A stretch of 46,256 bases of DNA from an uncultured Ilumatobacter sp. (GCA_905182555.1 CAJJBX010000014.1:1-46256); one strand, 5' to 3'. Shown: positions 25,142 to 35,128, counted from the first letter of the stretch. A program made the numbers and translations. The notes: generated by a model not told the origin, from the letters alone.

Positions 25142-26647
25142 TCAGGAGACGGAAAGCGCGTCGTCGAGACGGCGGCGCACCAGCTTGCCGGTGGGGTTGC
25201 GGGGCAATTCATCGACGAACATGATTTTCGACGGACATTTGTATCGGGCGAGCCGGTCGAGGCTGTATTCGATCAACGTCTCTTCGTCAACATCTGAACC
25301 TGGCGTCAGCACCACGAATGCCTTGACGGCCTCGCCTGTATGGGGGTGCGGGACCCCGAGCACGCCGACTTCGGCGACTTCGGGATGCGTCGCAAGTACC
25401 TCTTCAACTTCGGCGGGATACACGTTGAACCCGGACACGATGATGAGGTCTTTCGCTCGGTCAACAATGAACATGTAGCCATCGTCGTCGGCCATGCCCA
25501 TGTCGCCGGTTTTGAGCCATCCGTCTTCGGTGAGCACGGCAGCTGTGGCGATCGGGTCATTGAAGTATCCGGGGAACACGTTCGCTCCGCGCACCCAAAT
25601 CTCGCCGACATCGCCAACGAGGGCATCGTGGTCTCCGCTGACCAGCCGAATTTCGACACCGTCGAACGCACGGCCAACCGAGCCGGGGCGAATGGGGGCC
25701 CCGAGCGAAGTCGTGACCGTTGCCGAGGTTTCGGTCAGGCCGTACCCCTCGGCGATCTCGACGCCGAACCGGTCGCGCATGGCAGCGAAGACCGTTACAG
25801 GGAGCTTCGAGGCGCCGGACAGAGCGACGCGCACAGTCGTGAAGCTGTCAGCAGGCAGTTCGTCAAAATGCGTGAAGGCTGCCCACATTGCAGGCGCACC
25901 AGGCACGACGGTCGCACGACGAGTCTTGATCGAATCGGCAGCACTGTGGGGGTCGAAACGCTGGACGAGCATGACGGTCGCTCCGACTCCCAGCCCAGTG
26001 GCCATCACCACGTTGAGGCCGAAGATGTGAAACAGCGGGAGCACGCTCCAGATCAAGTCGTCGCTCGTCAGGACGCCAGTTGCCTTGCTCTGCGCGATGT
26101 TCGTCAACACATTGCCGTGCGTCAGCATCGCGGCGCGGGGAAGACCTGCGGTACCACTCGTGAAGATCAGCACAGCGGTTGCTTCGTTGCTGACGTCAAC
26201 AATGCCGACCGCATCGGCGTCGAGCAGCTCGTCGATCGAACAGGCACCCTCCGGTGCGTTCTCGCCATCGGTGCTCAGCACGATTTCAACGGTTGGCAAT
26301 AGAGATCTATCGACGTTCGACCACGTAGCGGTACTCACCTTCTCGACCACAACCACCTTGGCACCGACGCTGGCGATCTCCTTTTCGAGCGCAGGGGCGG
26401 GGCTCAACGGGTTCAGCGGCACGGCGACAGCACCGAGGCCAACCGTGGCAAAGTAGGTGATGACGAAGTGCCGGCTGTTTGAGCACAGCAACGCGACGCG
26501 GTCGCCTGCGGTGACACCGATCGACGCGAGCCCACCGCGCAGGCGGTCGATCTGGCTGCGGAGTTCGCCGTAGGTCGTTTCGCGCCCGCGGCTGATCAGC
26601 GCGATCGAATCGGCGTCGTGTGGTTCGAGGATGTGCGCAAGATTCAC
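25142..26647 (-). CDS. Fatty-acyl-CoA ligase (AMP-dependent synthetase/ligase)
   Basis: The 501-residue protein belongs to the ANL superfamily. Motifs seen in order: the P-loop FTSGTAGLPRAAMLTHGNV (A3), AEGYGLTETSA (A5), LKTGDMG (A7), RAKDLIIVSGFNVYPAEVEE (A8), and the C-terminal catalytic lysine in NPTGKLVRRRL (A10). It activates a carboxylic acid through an acyl-adenylate to acyl-CoA. The RAKDLIIVSGFNVYP text is typical of medium/long-chain fatty-acid ligases. The start is GTG at 26647 with GGGAAA upstream. Minus strand, upstream of nothing else on its transcript as far as can be seen. Confidence 0.9.
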   Translation of the reverse strand: MNLAHILEPHDADSIALISRGRETTYGELRSQIDRLRGGLASIGVTAGDRVALLCSNSRHFVITYFATVGLGAVAVPLNPLSPAPALEKEIASVGAKVVVVEKVSTATWSNVDRSLLPTVEIVLSTDGENAPEGACSIDELLDADAVGIVDVSNEATAVLIFTSGTAGLPRAAMLTHGNVLTNIAQSKATGVLTSDDLIWSVLPLFHIFGLNVVMATGLGVGATVMLVQRFDPHSAADSIKTRRATVVPGAPAMWAAFTHFDELPADSFTTVRVALSGASKLPVTVFAAMRDRFGVEIAEGYGLTETSATVTTSLGAPIRPGSVGRAFDGVEIRLVSGDHDALVGDVGEIWVRGANVFPGYFNDPIATAAVLTEDGWLKTGDMGMADDDGYMFIVDRAKDLIIVSGFNVYPAEVEEVLATHPEVAEVGVLGVPHPHTGEAVKAFVVLTPGSDVDEETLIEYSLDRLARYKCPSKIMFVDELPRNPTGKLVRRRLDDALSVS

Positions 26648-26744
26648 GTGGAATTTCCCGAGAGTCGATAGCTGTGGAACTGCTCACCTTGAATCAACGT
26701 CCACGCCACACCGTTCAGCATGATCCTGCCCAACATCAACACGC

Positions 26745-26828
26745 TCAGAGACGAACCAAGGAAATAATCCCGGCAAGCAGGATCACAAACAGAAGAAGTC
26801 CGAGGGCAAGAGTCGTCGCTGGCCGCAT
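26745..26828 (-). CDS. 27-residue single-helix membrane protein
   Basis: ATG at 26828 begins a 27-residue frame made of MRPATT, a pure hydrophobic helix (LALGLLLFVILLAGIISLV) and a terminal RL. It begins 27 bp after the tag stop codon on the same strand. Similar tiny helices are common in actinobacterial genomes, but this one is unsupported by homology I can check. It could be a membrane-associated microprotein co-transcribed with the Mrp operon. Confidence 0.45.
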   Translation of the reverse strand: MRPATTLALGLLLFVILLAGIISLVRL

Positions 26829-26855
26829 AAGTTCATCGTATCGAACTGGCACCGC

Positions 26856-27458
26856 TCACGGCCGCAACGTGCGGCCGGCAAGGAACGCCTGCCGTTCGTC
26901 GTGGCACGCCTGGTGAACGAAGCAGGTGGCGTCGTGATCGTTCGTCAGCGCTTCGGATTGCATAAACGCGTACGCCGTTGTAGGCCCAAAAAACTTCCAA
27001 CCACGACGCTTCAACTCTTTGGCCAACGCCGCCGATCGAACGGTCTGTGTCGGAACGCCACCCTCGTTGGTCCGTTCCGGTTCGGCCACGGCCCACTCCC
27101 AGACCCAGTCGACGAGCGAACCTTCGGTCTCGACCAGCTCGATAGCCCGCTGAGCGTTGTTGATCGTTGCTTCGATCTTCCCTCGGTGGCGGACGATGCC
27201 AGCATCCTGCAGCAGCCGTTCGACGTCGTCAGAACCGAATTCGGCGACGGCCCGATAGTCGAAGTCGGTAAACACCTCGCGGAATCGAGGCCGCTTCAGC
27301 AAAATCGTCAGCCAGCTCAACCCCGACTGAAAACCCTCAAGACAGATCTTCTCGAACAGTCGATGTTCACCGGTGGTCGGCCGACCCCATTCGTGGTCGT
27401 GGTACTCGAGGTAGGTTGCGCTGGCGGTCGGCCAGCTGCACCTCGCTGGTTCATCCAT
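26856..27458 (-). CDS. tag: DNA-3-methyladenine glycosylase I
   Basis: From ATG at 27458 the protein has 200 residues: RCSWPTASATYLEYHDHEWGRPT, LFEKICLEGFQSGLSWLTILLKRPRFREVF, DAGIVRHRGKIEATINNA, KRRGWKFFGPTTAYAFMQS, and FVHQACHDE. This is the Tag family, including the C-terminal Cys/His that together with the early Cys and His bind zinc. It excises 3-methyladenine from alkylated DNA. The longer frame upstream overlaps mrpG and is rejected; ATG 27458 overlaps the mrpG stop by 8 bp, so it is translationally coupled to the antiporter operon, an odd but probably incidental association. Confidence 0.93.
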   Translation of the reverse strand: MDEPARCSWPTASATYLEYHDHEWGRPTTGEHRLFEKICLEGFQSGLSWLTILLKRPRFREVFTDFDYRAVAEFGSDDVERLLQDAGIVRHRGKIEATINNAQRAIELVETEGSLVDWVWEWAVAEPERTNEGGVPTQTVRSAALAKELKRRGWKFFGPTTAYAFMQSEALTNDHDATCFVHQACHDERQAFLAGRTLRP

Positions 27459-27852
27459 TGCCTTGATCCCGTGGCCGCTCGACGCGTTTCTCCGGCAGTT
27501 TCGCCTCTTCTGCCGCTGCGGCCTCTTCTGCTTCCGCTGCGAAATGCTGCGCCAAATCGTCGCCCCCATCAAGTTCGATGTCGACCTCGCCGTACGACGC
27601 TCGTGCGAGCAAATGGGTCGCAACCGGTGAGGTAAAGAGCTGCAACACCACGACGAGGAGCAGTGTTACCAACGCTTTGCCGGATCCAATCTCAATGGCG
27701 GCACCTACGGCCACCAGCAATAGCCCAAGCGTTGGCGCCTTCGCTGCGGCGTGGACACGCGACAAGAAGTCGCTGAATCGGACGACACCAATGCCACCAA
27801 TCATGGTGAGCAGCGTTCCGACCATGAGCAAAATTCCTGCAGCGATGCTCAT
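27451..27852 (-). CDS. mrpG: Mrp cation/proton antiporter subunit G
   Basis: The 133-residue protein has three helices with the MnhG pattern GILLMVGTLLTMIGGIGVVRFSDFLSRVHAAAKAPTLGLLLV and LLLVVVLQLFTSPVATHLLARASY. It ends in a long charged, Ala/Glu-rich tail (EEAAAAEEAKLPEKR). It is the last antiporter gene of the operon, sharing one base with mrpF and overlapping the tag start. Confidence 0.92.
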   Translation of the reverse strand: MSIAAGILLMVGTLLTMIGGIGVVRFSDFLSRVHAAAKAPTLGLLLVAVGAAIEIGSGKALVTLLLVVVLQLFTSPVATHLLARASYGEVDIELDGGDDLAQHFAAEAEEAAAAEEAKLPEKRVERPRDQGNG

Positions 27853-28103
27853 CAGCCGCCCCGTCGTTCGACGAACCGGCCAAGGGCCACCGTGCCGACA
27901 AACCCCACCAGCGAGACAACCAAAACCGTCACAAGGATGATGTCGCTGTTCGCCTTGGCCGCAGCGACGACGATGCCGCTGACTACGACCGACAACACGC
28001 CGTCAAGGGCAACCACACGATCAGGTGTCGATGGGCCACGTAGTAGTCGGTAAAGAAAACACCCCGCCGCGACGGCGAGGAACACGATCGCGACAAAGAT
28101 CAT
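27852..28103 (-). CDS. mrpF: Mrp cation/proton antiporter subunit F
   Basis: An 83-residue, three-helix protein with the MnhF signature FLYRLLRGPSTPDRVVALD and VTVLVVSLVGFVGTVALGRFVERRG. In the Mrp complex this small subunit packs beside MrpA and MrpG. Its start overlaps the mrpE stop by one base and its stop overlaps the mrpG start, consistent with stoichiometric translation. Confidence 0.92.
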   Translation of the reverse strand: MIFVAIVFLAVAAGCFLYRLLRGPSTPDRVVALDGVLSVVVSGIVVAAAKANSDIILVTVLVVSLVGFVGTVALGRFVERRGG

Positions 28104-28693
28104 CAGGCAACGTTCTTTCCGTCGGGTGTTGAGTTGCTGGTCGAGTTGAGCGCTGCGTCGACGAGCACGAGCTCGCGGCGCTGCCCGAATGCCTTGATCG
28201 CCCGTCGCTCGAGCTGCAACACATCACGTCTGACCGACTCGACGTCGATGAAGTGCAGGACATGGACGAACAGGGTGCGTTCGACAATGTCGCCGTCGCT
28301 CGAGAATTCTTCGGCGACGTAGATAGTCAGGGTGCCAGGCGTCAACGTCACCGAGTTGGCAATGAGCGTGACGACGCCAGCAGACGTCGTGTGCATCGGC
28401 ACCGCAATGATTGCCCGGTTGAGCTTGAGCCTCGGCGTGATGATCTCCCACGCAACAACGAAGTTCGCCTTGAGAAGCTGCCACAGGAAATAAGCGGCAT
28501 AGACCAGCGCCGAAATGGGCCGAAAGTTCGTTCGTTCAAGCCCCGTTACCCCGGTCGGCCGCGCCACACCGACGACGGCGAGCGCCACGATCAGGCCACC
28601 GAGCACATTGCCGACAGTCAGGTCCGCCCACAGCGCGACCCACAGCGATGTCAGCCAGATGAGCAGTGTGGGCAGTCGGAGGAACTTGTTCAT
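28103..28693 (-). CDS. mrpE: Mrp cation/proton antiporter subunit E
   Basis: The 196-residue protein has N-terminal helices (LPTLLIWLTSLWVALWADL, then GGLIVALAVVGVAR) and the MnhE cytosolic domain with RAIIAVPMHTTSAGVVTLIANSVTLTPGTLTIYV and FVHVLHFID. The family core is complete. The C-terminal tail after the core is extended and polar. The start overlaps the mrpD stop by 4 bp. Confidence 0.93.
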   Translation of the reverse strand: MNKFLRLPTLLIWLTSLWVALWADLTVGNVLGGLIVALAVVGVARPTGVTGLERTNFRPISALVYAAYFLWQLLKANFVVAWEIITPRLKLNRAIIAVPMHTTSAGVVTLIANSVTLTPGTLTIYVAEEFSSDGDIVERTLFVHVLHFIDVESVRRDVLQLERRAIKAFGQRRELVLVDAALNSTSNSTPDGKNVA

Positions 28694-30283
28694 CCGCCAG
28701 CCTCACTGTGCGAGCCGAGGACGGCGTCGATGTAACCCTGGGGGTTCAGCAGGTCGGCGGCGGCGCGTTCGGCAAGGTCGTACAACGGGCCGGCGAACAC
28801 CAGAAGCGCTACCGAGAGTCCAACGACCACGACCGTCGATGCGGTCATCAGGACCGGCAGTTTCGTCACGCCCGGCTCGAGACGGTCGGCGACTTCACCA
28901 TCTTCTGGTTGGCCCCAGAACACATTCGACCAGATACGACCCATCACATACATCGTGAGCAGACTGACGATGAGACTGACCGCGACAATGCCCCACTGCT
29001 GTGCTTCAATGCCCGCGCTGACAAGGGCGAACTTGGCAACAAACCCCGAGAACGGTGGGATCCCGGCGATGCTCAGAGCGGGCAGCGCGAAGAGGATTGC
29101 GATCATCGGCGCGCTTCGAACGAGGCCGCCGACCCGGGACAACCGATCGGACCCGGCCTTGCGCTCGACCAGCCCGGCGACCAAGAACAGCGCCGTCTTC
29201 ACGACGATGTGGTGGACGACATAGAACATGGCACCGCAACGCCTGCCAGGGTCAAGAGCCCGAGGCCGCGATGATCTTGTAGCCAATATGGCTCACGATG
29301 TGGAACGACAAGATGCGCTGGAGGTCGTCGTGCGAGAGCGCACCGAGCACGCCGACGAGCATCGTGCAGCCAGCGACGACGAGGAGCAGTGTGCCCTGCT
29401 GCGCATCGGTCGGAAACAGCAGTAACTGCGTGCGGATGATGGCGTACACGCCGACTTTGGTCAGCAGGCCAGCAAAGATCGCTGTCACCGCATTCGGTGC
29501 GGTGGGATAGCTGTCGGGGAGCCAGAAGAACAGCGGGAAGATGCCCGCCTTGATGCCGAAGACAGAGATCAGCAACAGCGAGAATCCAACGCGTACCCCG
29601 CTGCTGAGCTCGGGCATTCGTTCGGCGAGTTCGGCCATGTTGACCGTGCCCGTCGCAGAGTAGAGCAGTGCCAGCGCCATAATGAAGAACGTCGAAGCAA
29701 TCAAGCTGATCACGACATACGACATGCCCGATCGCACCTGCCCGGCCCGTCCACCGAGGGTGAGTAGCACATAGCTCGACACCAGCATCATCTCGAACGC
29801 AACAAACAGGTTGAAAAGGTCACCGGTGATGAAGCTCGCCGACACACCAGCGGCAAGGACGAGGTAGACGGGATGGAACGACGCGAACCGCCGCTCTTCG
29901 GCGTGCTGGCCGATGGCGTAGACGAGCACCGACACCAGCATCAGCGATGCAACCAGAAGCATGATCGCGGCCAGGCGGTCAACGACGAGTGAGATTCCGA
30001 GTGGAGCGACCCAACCTCCGGCCTGCGACACGGCAATGCCACCGATGGCGTCACCGGTTGCCTGGTCAACGCGAGCGAGCAAGAGGATGTTGTTCGCGAC
30101 CAGGCCGAGCAATGCAACGACACTGATCACACGCTGCACGTTGCGAAGGCGTGCGAAGACGACGCTCAGTGCAGCGGCAATCAGCGGCAGGATCACCGGT
30201 AGAGGGATCAGCGCGTCGAAGCCGCCGTTACCTGGAGCGGTCACATCGGCCGCGAGGAATCCGATCGAGGCCAGCACGCTCAT
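28690..30283 (-). CDS. mrpD: Mrp cation/proton antiporter subunit D; two close frameshifts
   Basis: A NuoM/NuoN-like proton-channel subunit. The N-terminal part runs through LFVAFEMMLVSSYVLLTLGG, with the conserved channel Glu, to FHIVSHIGYKIIA. The frame then stops. The middle piece LGLLTLAGVA is in the third frame, and the C-terminal piece from GAMFYVVHHIVVKTALFLVAGL lies in another. Restoring one base near 29268 and one near 29236, both beside GG runs, gives a continuous protein of about 531 residues, the expected length. Overlaps mrpC and mrpE by 4 bp each. Almost certainly functional in the organism. Confidence 0.9.
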
Positions 30284-30696
30284 ACGCGGTCCTCTTCGAT
30301 CGCCCGTTCGCGCTCGGCCGCTTCGCCTTCGGCGACTTCCGCGTCCACGGCCCGGCGGGCGATGTAGCGATCTTCGACGTCGTCTTCCACGATGTCGTCG
30401 TTGGTGAGTTTCCAGCTGCGGTAACCGAGAGCAAACAAGAACGCCGTGACACCAAACGTGATGACAATCGAAGTCAACGCGAGCGCCTGCGGGAGCGGGT
30501 CGGCGAAGTCGGTCGGATCAGCAGACCCAATGATCGGTGGCAACCTGCGCCCATTGCCCGAGGTGAGCAGCAGGATGTTGGAGCCGTGGCCGATGAGGCC
30601 GACGCCGACGATGATGCGCGATAGCCGGCGCTGCAGCAGCAACCACGTGCCCGTGCCGAACAACATGGCAGCAGCGAAGGCAAGCAAGACGCTCAT
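30280..30696 (-). CDS. mrpC: Mrp cation/proton antiporter subunit C
   Basis: A 138-residue NuoK-like protein with three helices and the MnhC signatures GTGTWLLLQRRLSRIIVGVGLIGHGSNILLL and DPLPQALALTSIVITFGVTAFLFALGYR. A charged C-terminal tail (about 40 residues, rich in Glu, Asp and Arg) extends beyond the usual end. Four-base overlaps with mrpB upstream and mrpD downstream. Confidence 0.94.
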   Translation of the reverse strand: MSVLLAFAAAMLFGTGTWLLLQRRLSRIIVGVGLIGHGSNILLLTSGNGRRLPPIIGSADPTDFADPLPQALALTSIVITFGVTAFLFALGYRSWKLTNDDIVEDDVEDRYIARRAVDAEVAEGEAAERERAIEEDRV

Positions 30697-31166
30697 TGCG
30701 CTGCCTCGTCGTCGGTTTCGTTCGCGACGCGATCATCGCCGAATGCCGCAAAGGCCATCAGGACGAGACCGACAACCACCAGGAAGACACCGGCATCGAA
30801 CGGCAGTGCGCTAACGACTTTGACCGTGCCAAATATCGGGAGATTCATTTCGTATGAAGCGTGCTCGAGGACGGCACCGCCCAGCATCACGGGGACGAGC
30901 GCCGTGGCAGATGACAGGAAGAGACCAAAACCCAAGATGACATGCGACGGTGCGCGGAACGTCGTCCGTACCGCCTCGGCGCCACCTGACGCATACCGCA
31001 GCGACACAGCCGCGCCTGCTATCAGGCCCCCAACGAACCCGCCGCCGGGCAGGTTGTGGCCGGCGAACTCAAAGTAGAGAGCGAGCACGAGGATCGAGTG
31101 GTACAGGACCTTGATCGACTGATCGAGGATCATGGAGCGCTGTGGAGCGCCGACAGGAGCGGTCAT
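30693..31166 (-). CDS. mrpB: Mrp cation/proton antiporter subunit B
   Basis: The 157-residue protein has four helices with the MnhB pattern [40 protein letters not shown] and the final helix [17 protein letters not shown]. The conserved [12 protein letters not shown] loop is present in full. It follows the frameshifted mrpA end with a 4-bp overlap and precedes mrpC with another. Confidence 0.94.
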   Translation of the reverse strand: MTAPVGAPQRSMILDQSIKVLYHSILVLALYFEFAGHNLPGGGFVGGLIAGAAVSLRYASGGAEAVRTTFRAPSHVILGFGLFLSSATALVPVMLGGAVLEHASYEMNLPIFGTVKVVSALPFDAGVFLVVVGLVLMAFAAFGDDRVANETDDEAAQ

Positions 31167-33678
31167 GGTTGGCCCTCCTCGTCACGACGCGCAGACGCGT
31201 TGATCAGTGAAGATGCGGGGCTATCAGAGTCGCCGACCGCTTCGGCGGGCTCGTCATCGAAGATCTCTTCGAACGTCGGACCCAACTCGTCCCGACGGCG
31301 ACCGCCACGAGCCAAGCTCACCGCACCGGCCGCGGCGACCAGTAAGACGGCGATTTCACCCATCGTGTCCCACCCGCGGAAGTCGACGAGAATGACGTTG
31401 ACGACATTCGAACCCTTGCCCTTGGTGTACGAATTTTCGACCATGATCTCGGACTGCTGCGGCGTGCGCTTCGCGAACGACCACCGCTGGCAACCAGGGC
31501 GAACACGAAGACCGACACGCCGACGAACACCGACACACCAATCCGCATCGGTGCGGCAAGGGCCGGCGCCCGATGCGTCCAGGTTGATGGGAGGTAGCGC
31601 AACACGAGCACGAACAACACGGTGCTGAGCGTCTCGATCGCAAACTGCGTGAGCGCGAGATCAGGGGCGCCCTGCACGACATAGAGACCGGCCATCGCGT
31701 AACCCACCGCACCGAGCATCAGCGCTGCAGCAATACGCCGACGGACAATCGATGCCCCGAGCGCAGCGGAGATGATCATGGCGACGAGCGCCACGTGCAC
31801 CGGCGTTTCGATCACATCGCCAAACCCGGTCCATTCCTGGGCGAAGGCGATCAGCGGGACACCGGTCGCCGTCATCATGATGATCGCCACGTAGATCGGC
31901 AGCGACCCGTTCTGAAGTACCCCGGTCACTCGACGCGCGGCGACCCCGACGCCACGCAACAAGAAGTTGAAGGACTGCTCGCTGCTCGGAACGAGCCTCA
32001 TGGCTTTCGACGCGACACTCAGCCCTGCTGCGACGCGCGACCGGAACACAGTGAGGGCAGTTCCGGTACCAATAACCGCCAAGGACAGCACGAACGCCGT
32101 GTTGAAACCCGACCAGAGGTGGACGGGCTTGGGTTTGGCTTCGGGGTGCAGGGCCATGGTTGCCGTCTCGACCAACCGGTTGACAATGACCGGGGCGAGA
32201 CCCACGGCAACAGTAAAAACAGTGAGGAAGAGCGCCGGGCCCACGAACAGCAACGAGGGAGCCTGTGCCCTCTGGGAGTCGACGTCGTCGACGCAACTTG
32301 CTTCGAAATCGGGGTCGGCGAACACACCCAACAGCCCCAGGACGAATCGGGCCGAATAGGCGAATGTCAGGATTGATGCAACGACGATGACGGTGAGGAC
32401 CACCGTGGAGCCAACGAAGTCACCATGCTCGATGTAGCCGTCGAGCGCCTTCTCCTTTGAGATAAATCCGAACAACGGAGGAAGCCCTGCCATCGAGGCC
32501 GCTCCGACAACTCCGGCCACGAGCGTCAGCCGCCAGCCCTTGCCGAAGCCCCCGAGGCGACGAACGTCGCGGGTGCCGACTTCGTGGTCGACAATGCCAA
32601 CGACCATGAACAGCGCCGCCTTAAACGCGCCGTGGGCCAGCAAGAGCACCACACCCGCCTGCGCGATGTGGTCGTCGCCGGTGCCGAACAGCAGCATCAT
32701 GAAACCCAACTGGCTCACCGTGCCGTAGGCGAGCAGCAGCTTCAGGTCGTGCTGACGCAGTGCACGGAGGCCGCCGATCAACATCGTTGCCGAGCCAACC
32801 GTGAGGAGAACTACCCGCCAGTTCCCTTGGGTCGCGAACATCGGCGCCATGCGGGCAACGAGGTAGACGCCGGCCTTCACCATCGTGGCGGAGTGGAGGT
32901 AAGCACTGACCGGCGTCGGCGCCACCATTGCGCCCGGCAGCCAGCTACTGAAGGGCGCTTGCGCTGACTTGGTGAACGCTCCAATCAGCACGCAGATCAG
33001 ACCGGCGTTGAGCGCCGTACTTGAGCCAGTCGTCGGTACGTTCTCGATGATCTCAGACAGCCGATAGGTGCCGGCGGCCTGCCCGACGATGTTCAACCCG
33101 ACGAGCAGAACGAGGCCGCCCATGCCGGTGATGAGGATTGCTTGCAGTGCCGCCGCGCGTGCTCTTGGGCTCGTGTCGTCGTTACCGATCAGCAGGTACG
33201 AGGTGATCGATGTCAACTCCCAGGCAATGAAGAGTGCAATGAGGTGGTCGGACAAGACCACGCCGAGCATTGCACCGGCAAAGACGGTCATCATTCCGGC
33301 CAGGCGGCCAACATTTGACTTGACGGGCGTGCTTGGATCGTGCGGCTTGAAGTAGGCGAGCGCGTAAATGCAGATCAAGAATCCGATGCCGGAAACCAGC
33401 GCGACCATCGCGAGAGCGAAGGCGTCGAGCCGCAGGTCGAGGCTAATTCCGAGACCACCAACCCAGCTGAATGACTCGGTGACCGGTTTGCCGTCGAGTA
33501 CACCTCCGGCCTGCGTGATCGCCCAGATGACCGCGGCCAGCGGAGCAGTAGCGGCTACTGCGAACCCACCGCGGCCCAACTGCTGTCCGGCCGCGACGAT
33601 GGCGATGCCGATGACGAGGTGGAAGGCGAGCAGTGCGAACATGGAAGCGGATGGCGCCAGGGGCGCACGGAGCGACAT
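31163..33678 (-). CDS. mrpA: Mrp cation/proton antiporter subunit A; one frameshift near the C-terminus
   Basis: The large NuoL-like subunit, about 838 residues after correction. The main frame covers the antiporter core ([21 protein letters not shown] with the key Glu, [75 protein letters not shown]) and the DUF4040/MbhD region. It shifts near 31480-31484. The neighbouring frame supplies [34 protein letters not shown], the conserved MrpA end, and stops at 31163. One missing base explains the break and agrees with total length. First gene of the complete Mrp operon A-B-C-D-E-F-G; the complex exchanges cytoplasmic Na+ or K+ for protons. Confidence 0.94.
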
Positions 33679-33732
33679 TATTCCGTCTGCGTCGATTTGG
33701 GTGGTACCTGGCCGCAGTTTTGGCCAACGCGC

Positions 33733-34167
33733 TCAAACCCAGCATCCGGAGATACTTCCTCCGCCGGACGACTGAGATCTGCTCGGAGCCCGTTGCAATC
33801 GGTCGGCGTGGATCGGTTGACCACCCCGACCACAAACTGACGTACACCCGTGGCCGCGCAACCCCACTGCTTCGATTGCGGGAGCGTTGTGACACGCCGT
33901 GACGCCTGAGCCGCAGTAAACGACGGCTGCTCTGTCGCCCCGGTACCGCTCTGGGGCCCGACTGTCGATGACGACACCGTCGAGAACAATGAAGCGTGCA
34001 CCGGGGAGGTGGCATCGCTCGAAGTCGTCGCTCGGGTCGGCCCCACCCATCCGTGTCCCGACATTGACGACGGCGACCGCGTCGAGGCAGTCGAAGAGCA
34101 CGCTGGCGTCGATCATGGTTTGTTCGATTTCACTCGGTCCGCTTAGCTGCTCACGCCTGGTCGTCAT
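33733..34167 (-). pseudogene. Relic 3-mercaptopyruvate/thiosulfate sulfurtransferase (rhodanese)
   Basis: Fragments of a two-domain rhodanese are compressed into 144 residues: an N-terminal domain start (VAVVNVGTR, then ERCHLPGARFIVLDG) joined directly to the second-domain start VVIDSRAPERYRGD, which is joined directly to the active-site loop VVYCGSGVTACHNAPAIEAVGL. Two in-frame segments totalling well over 100 residues are missing relative to the usual 280-residue enzyme. After GLRG the frame shifts near 33870; the other frame continues with PRVYVSLWSGWSTDPRRPIATG. The catalytic Cys remains, but the fold cannot. Upstream of mrpA on the same strand. Confidence 0.75.
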
Positions 34168-34247
34168 GCAATCTCGGTACCAAACGCCACGGATTCCGCC
34201 CCGAACTCTCCCGAATTTCTTGCATGTGGGTATTTGGATTTGTACAA

Positions 34248-34265
34248 AGTTACCCGCCGGTAACT
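34248..34265. promoter_or_regulatory. Perfect palindrome upstream of the 3-hydroxyacyl-CoA dehydrogenase gene
   Basis: AGTTACC-CGCC-GGTAACT has 7-base arms around a 4-base centre and ends 11 bp before the ATG at 34277. TATCCT at 34266-34271 could be a -10 element right beside it. The position fits an operator, possibly for a TetR-type regulator of fatty-acid genes; the regulator is not in this window. Confidence 0.55.
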
Positions 34266-34276
34266 ATCCTCTGAAC

Positions 34277-35128
34277 ATGACAAGCATTAAGAAAGTTGGC
34301 GTCCTCGGTTCCGGAATTATGGGATCTGGCTTGGCCGAAGTGGTCGCCCGGGCCGGTCTCGACGTCGTTGTTCGGTCGCGTACCCGAGCAGGCGCTGATG
34401 CCGTTCTGGCGAAGGTGAGCTCCGGCCTCGCACGGCACGTCGCCAAAGAACGCATGACCGAGGAGGAACGCCAAGCGATTCTCAGCCGCATCTCGGTGAC
34501 CGATCATCTCGGACAGCTCGCCGACTGCGACCTTGTCATCGAGAGCGTCGTTGAGGATCTCGAAGTAAAGCGTGCGCTGTTCGCCGAGCTCGAGCAGGTC
34601 GTCAAGCCCGAGGGGATCCTCGCCACCAACACGTCGACCCTGCCGGTGGTCGAGCTGGCAATGATGACGCAACGACCGAGCCAAGTGTGCGGTATTCATT
34701 TCTTCAACCCAGCTCCGGCGATGTCACTGGTCGAGATCATCCGTCCACTCACGGCAAGCAACGAAACCATCGCTGCTGCAGCCGGCTTCGTTGATGCCTG
34801 CGGCAAGGACGCCGTCCACGTCGAAGACCGCGCCGGCTTCATTGTCAATGCGTTGCTGTTTCCATACCTCAACAACGCCGTTCGAATGCTTGAGAACGGC
34901 ACCGCTTCCATGGATGACATCGATGCCGCGATGATGGGCGGCTGCAACTTCCCAATGGGCCCCTTCGCGCTACTCGACCTCGTGGGCCTCGACACCTCGG
35001 TCTCGATTCTTGATGCGCTGTATGGCGAGTTCAGCGATGCGAACTACGCCGCCGTTCCGCTGTTGCGTCGCATGGTCGCCGCTGGCCACCTCGGGCGCAA
35101 GAGCAAACAAGGCTTTCGCACGTACTGA
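34277..35128 (+). CDS. 3-hydroxybutyryl-CoA (3-hydroxyacyl-CoA) dehydrogenase
   Basis: The 283-residue protein carries the NAD motif VGVLGSGIMGSGLAEVVARAG, the family stretch DCDLVIESVVEDLEVKRALFAEL, NTSTLPVVELA, the catalytic His in GIHFFNPAPAMSLVEII, and GFIVNALLFPYLNNAVRMLENG. The size and ending (KSKQGFRTY, like QGFY in homologues) fit a short-chain stand-alone enzyme such as Hbd/PaaH. It oxidises (S)-3-hydroxyacyl-CoA to 3-oxoacyl-CoA or works in reverse. ATG 34277 is chosen because the Rossmann strand starts there; the longer frame overlaps the relic rhodanese. It lies on the same strand as ethylmalonyl-CoA mutase two genes later, so a role in acetyl-CoA assimilation is possible. Confidence 0.92.
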   Translation: MTSIKKVGVLGSGIMGSGLAEVVARAGLDVVVRSRTRAGADAVLAKVSSGLARHVAKERMTEEERQAILSRISVTDHLGQLADCDLVIESVVEDLEVKRALFAELEQVVKPEGILATNTSTLPVVELAMMTQRPSQVCGIHFFNPAPAMSLVEIIRPLTASNETIAAAAGFVDACGKDAVHVEDRAGFIVNALLFPYLNNAVRMLENGTASMDDIDAAMMGGCNFPMGPFALLDLVGLDTSVSILDALYGEFSDANYAAVPLLRRMVAAGHLGRKSKQGFRTY

